A stretch of DNA of 8,468 nucleotides from Lachnospiraceae bacterium (GTDB lineage Bacteria > Bacillota_A > Clostridia > Lachnospirales > Lachnospiraceae). The stretch is taken from positions 1-8,468 of the forward strand of contig JAETQR010000099.1 in the NCBI GenBank assembly GCA_021770615.1. Direction: 5' to 3'. Under the pieces are notes generated by a model, which saw only the letters and a list, made by a program, of their open reading frames with translations, did no database searches and had not been told where the DNA came from. This document shows positions 6,378 to 8,468 of the stretch, piece by piece; the stretch's first letter is position 1; each line of letters opens with the position of its first letter. Position numbers and translations under genes: made by a program.

Positions 6378-6559
6378 AAAGGGTGTGACCAGAAGGAGCC
6401 GGTCTATATTCCATCTCAATCGGCGCCAACAGATGTCTCCCGGACATCTTGTGCTCTCATATACAGATTCACAATTGCAGACGAATTTCTTTCCTTTGTG
6501 TTTGACGAATTCCTATTTTTCTTCCCATAATCACCGTATTCTTCACTTTATAATTGTTT
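6378..6559. other. Intergenic region with hairpins upstream of the tRNA pair
   Basis: No gene is supported here. Up to about 6480 the sequence is GC-balanced like the tRNA block; after that it turns AT-rich. A 7-bp hairpin AGATGTC/GACATCT lies at 6431-6449 and a weak GACC/GGTC pairing at 6387-6404. On the - strand TTGTGA (6476-6471) and CAAGAT (6453-6448) are 17 bases apart and could be a modest promoter for the tRNA array. The + strand has TTGACG (6502-6507) and CATAAT (6526-6531) 18 bases apart, a promoter-like pair pointing into the 3' end of the neighbouring - strand gene. Confidence 0.35.
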
Positions 6560-6946
6560 TTACTTAGTAATTTCTTCCAATAATACATCTATTCTGTGTG
6601 CCGCCATATTATCACATCTTGTTTTAATTTCATTACAATAATCCAAAAACTTATCTTTATTCTCATGATATAATACATACATGATATTATAAGATGTTCC
6701 ATATTGTTGCTCTGTCACATCATAAATCGGAAATGATTTTTCATTATACAACGCATCTACGTTACCTGAAATAGCATCTTTCAAAAATGCATTATTCGCA
6801 TATTCCCTAAGATTATATGAATACTGATACGCCTGCTTTCCATGTGTATTTTCCGAAAGATATCTTACATATTCATTGATTGCCATGATTTTTACAGTTT
6901 TATTCACGGCTTTAACTATGTCTTTATTTATAGTGTTATTTTTCAC
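6560..6946 (-). CDS. 128-residue protein of unknown function, downstream of the P-loop NTPase
   Basis: I do not recognise this protein. It is hydrophilic and probably mostly helical, with no signal peptide, membrane helix or catalytic motif. Tyr and Asn are frequent (QAYQYSYNLREYANN at 39-53), and the C-terminus is charged (CDNMAAHRIDVLLEEITK). The open frame can start at a GTG (6946), but no Shine-Dalgarno precedes it. The first ATG, codon 21 at 6886, also lacks one, so the start is unsure and the N-terminus may be truncated. It is very AT-rich like the NTPase gene, lies on the same strand and begins 85 bases after that gene's stop, across a strong inverted repeat. It may be the NTPase's partner or an unrelated remnant. 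Confidence 0.65.
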   Translation of the reverse strand: MKNNTINKDIVKAVNKTVKIMAINEYVRYLSENTHGKQAYQYSYNLREYANNAFLKDAISGNVDALYNEKSFPIYDVTEQQYGTSYNIMYVLYHENKDKFLDYCNEIKTRCDNMAAHRIDVLLEEITK

Positions 6947-7003
6947 TTTATATGAGTTATTAATTTGCAGAATTCGTCAAAATAAATGTATCTCTATATT
7001 ACC

Positions 7004-7047
7004 TTGTCATGAGGGATGATTGTCTTTTGAATTATCCCTCATGACAA
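7004..7047 (-). terminator. 14-bp perfect inverted repeat including the NTPase stop codon
   Basis: TTGTCATGAGGGAT (7004-7017) and its exact complement (7034-7047) surround 16 bases. The last codons of the NTPase (C-H-E-G) lie in the upstream arm on the - strand, and the stop spans the arm/loop junction. The stem is strong, but GGTAATATAG follows it rather than a T-tract, so it is not a canonical intrinsic terminator. It could stabilise the NTPase mRNA, attenuate read-through into the 128-residue gene, or be a binding or recombination site. Confidence 0.55.
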
Positions 7048-8213
7048 TTATACTCACTTTTCAACTGACTAATATCTAATTGTAAATGTTCACTCCAAAT
7101 GAAATATTCATCCGCATACTTTAACATTTTCACGATACTGGTCTCCTGTCTAATCTTTTCAGCTAAATTTGGTAATATACGTTTTAATTCTTCATCTGAT
7201 TTATAATAATTTGCTTTTTCTCCCGCATGTACGAATATTTGATATTCTGCATCTATCTCATCATTAATTATCTCGGTTTCATTTTCGTAATATTTTTGCA
7301 ACATCTCAACCATGTTATTGCTTATTCGTGTTCCATGCAAATAATTAATAATAATTCTTCTTTCAAGCATATTATTAGTCTTTTGCATAATATTCAACGC
7401 AACATCCGTCTGTTTATCATCAGGCTCTCTATAGTACAAATTATCAATAGTCTCAACTACTATGGCATAACATGCCAATCGAATTTCATCATAAAATTCG
7501 TCTCTATAGTCATCATTTAACTTTAATCTAACATCATCATATAAATTTTGTGCCTTTTGTAATGTTCGTAAATTTTTCACATGATGCTTTTTAAGAAACT
7601 CTGTAATAAAACCATGATGAATCTTAAGCTTTGCCCAATCAACTGTTTCGGGACATTCTGTTACATAATAAGTCCTATCAATAACTTTTTCACTATATTT
7701 GTTAAACATTTCTTTCTGGGATATTTCTTTTGTATTAGCCACTAAAATAACCTTAACATAATTACACTTTTTTAATTCATCTATAATCCCAAATACTTCT
7801 TCCAACATAATACTGTCATTCATTCTTTCTAAATCGTCTATCACAATAAAATGAAAACTTCTAAAGTTTTTGGCAATATCAAAAAATAATTCCTTCTCTG
7901 TTACCAAAGATTCTACAATCCTTTTTACAACAGCCATCTTGTCTGAAACCATAGCACAAATATTCTTCGCCTTTGTAATAAAGATTTTAAATTTTTTCTT
8001 ATCCTTCATTGCTAACTGAAAAAAAACTTCGTGATAAATTTCTTGAGCATCTTTCAATCCGAACATCGAAATATTACATACATTATCGTTATCCTCTAAA
8101 GCCTTTGTAATTGCATATGACTTACCTACTCCCCATGGGCCGTCAATAAGGATACATTCATAAGGCGATTTATTATATGATTCTATTATGTTCTTTATAT
8201 AATCGGCTCTCAC
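7032..8213 (-). CDS. P-loop NTPase, KAP/AAA-like
   Basis: The protein has 393 residues. The GTG start is supported by AGAGGAAG, six bases upstream on the - strand. The Walker A motif is GPWGVGKS (25-32) and the Walker B is FIVIDDLER (122-130); the DDLER form is typical of KAP-type and related ASCE ATPases. A sensor-like strand VKVILVAN (153-160) and EKVIDR (175-180) with a candidate arginine finger follow. The C-terminal 210 residues are helical with no recognised enzymatic domain. KAP proteins are usually longer and carry membrane helices inserted in the ATPase domain; none is obvious here, so it is a compact soluble relative or another AAA-like branch. KAP relatives include PifA, which excludes phage T7 from F-plasmid cells. 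Gene context and AT-richness suggest an accessory system, and a defence role is only inferred. Confidence 0.85.
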   Translation of the reverse strand: MRADYIKNIIESYNKSPYECILIDGPWGVGKSYAITKALEDNDNVCNISMFGLKDAQEIYHEVFFQLAMKDKKKFKIFITKAKNICAMVSDKMAVVKRIVESLVTEKELFFDIAKNFRSFHFIVIDDLERMNDSIMLEEVFGIIDELKKCNYVKVILVANTKEISQKEMFNKYSEKVIDRTYYVTECPETVDWAKLKIHHGFITEFLKKHHVKNLRTLQKAQNLYDDVRLKLNDDYRDEFYDEIRLACYAIVVETIDNLYYREPDDKQTDVALNIMQKTNNMLERRIIINYLHGTRISNNMVEMLQKYYENETEIINDEIDAEYQIFVHAGEKANYYKSDEELKRILPNLAEKIRQETSIVKMLKYADEYFIWSEHLQLDISQLKSEYNCHEG

Positions 8214-8396
8214 AATATTCTTCCTCTCTGTCTACATTAACTTACTATTACCATTTCTCCATATAACTCATTTCACATATCGACTAGTATATCATGGTAC
8301 ACTCCCATATAAAATATATTTTTATGAACACTATAAATTATGAAGTTATTAGCAGCTCTGAAGAATAAAAACTTTTCGCAGTAAAAATGCTATATT
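8214..8396. other. AT-rich divergent intergenic region
   Basis: No gene is supported between the NTPase start and the promoter of the right-edge gene. On the - strand a TATACT box lies at 8291-8286, about 70 bases upstream of the NTPase start, but no good -35 is found. The region should hold the promoters of both divergent genes, and shared control is possible. No strong inverted repeats were seen. Confidence 0.4.
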
Positions 8397-8426
8397 TTGC
8401 CATATTTCCTTCTGGTGTTGTAAAAT
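8397..8426 (+). promoter_or_regulatory. Sigma-A-type promoter for the right-edge gene
   Basis: TTGCCA (8397-8402) and TAAAAT (8421-8426) each match the housekeeping consensus at five of six positions and are 18 bases apart. They lie upstream of a strong Shine-Dalgarno, AGGAGG at 8449-8454. The arrangement fits transcription to the right, divergent from the NTPase gene. Confidence 0.5.
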
Positions 8427-8462
8427 AACAGAAAGAAATTTTACGCACAGGAGGAAAAACTG

Positions 8463-8468
8463 TTGAAA
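8463..8468 (+). CDS. Start of an unidentified gene running off the right edge
   Basis: AGGAGG (8449-8454) is followed after eight bases by TTG AAA, so a TTG start at 8463 is plausible, with only two codons visible. The promoter at 8397-8426 supports a real gene here. An ATG further right cannot be excluded. Nothing can be said about the product. Confidence 0.4.

Noticed and set aside
6142..6447. 101-codon - strand open frame across the tRNA block
   Set aside because: It runs straight through both tRNA genes and the palindrome, has no ribosome binding site, and its peptide is typical of tRNA antisense noise.
6380..6470. A third tRNA upstream of the tRNA-Tyr-like gene
   Set aside because: Hairpins are present, but there is no T-loop GGTTCRA motif, anticodon loop or matching acceptor stem.
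7227..7520. 97-codon + strand open frame inside the NTPase gene
   Set aside because: Hydrophobic low-complexity shadow of an AT-rich gene with no ribosome binding site; the opposite strand has clear Walker motifs.
1..8468. CRISPR array or insertion sequence
   Set aside because: No regularly spaced short direct repeats and no transposase-like frame were seen; the only tandem repeats are the protein-level VaFE repeats.

Overview
The window looks like a piece of a Clostridia (Lachnospiraceae-type) Firmicute genome. The reasons are strong AGGAGG-type ribosome binding sites, a long VaFE-repeat surface protein of the kind carried by Gram-positive conjugative elements, and a compact operon with its own small sigma factor. 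No species can be named from the sequence alone.

Positions 1-6071, all on the + strand and of moderate GC, look like accessory cargo and control genes of an integrative or conjugative element. First comes the 3' part of a very large sortase-anchored surface protein (1-2901). Two short genes follow: a cysteine-rich cytoplasmic protein (3008-3370) and a two-helix membrane protein (3460-3738). A terminator-like hairpin and an AT-rich 280-bp leader with repeated AAAACGTAA motifs then precede a tight four-gene operon (4019-6060): a zinc-finger protein, a sigma-70-like factor, an unrecognised protein with a winged-helix look, and a small membrane protein whose 3' end appears frameshifted. No integrase, relaxase or VirB4-like gene lies in the window, so the conjugative-element reading is inferred from context.

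Positions 6090-6377 hold a seam. A two-sided terminator hairpin is followed by two tandem tRNA genes on the - strand. One is tRNA-Ser(GCU), with one weak pair in each of three stems. The other is a tRNA-Tyr(GUA)-like gene with a 51-nt insert in its T-loop; most of the insert forms a palindrome. Neither gene encodes CCA. The 3' end of the tRNA-Ser faces the + strand module, which is the geometry expected of a tRNA attachment site.

Positions 6480-8468 are strikingly AT-rich and mostly on the - strand. They hold a 393-residue P-loop NTPase (8213-7032) resembling KAP/AAA-like ATPases and, downstream of it, a 128-residue protein of unknown function (6946-6560). A 14-bp perfect inverted repeat that includes the NTPase stop codon separates the two. 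The composition and isolation suggest a separately acquired gene pair, and a defence or exclusion role is possible but unproven. At the right edge a divergent promoter and a strong ribosome binding site lead into a gene that begins at 8463 and leaves the window.
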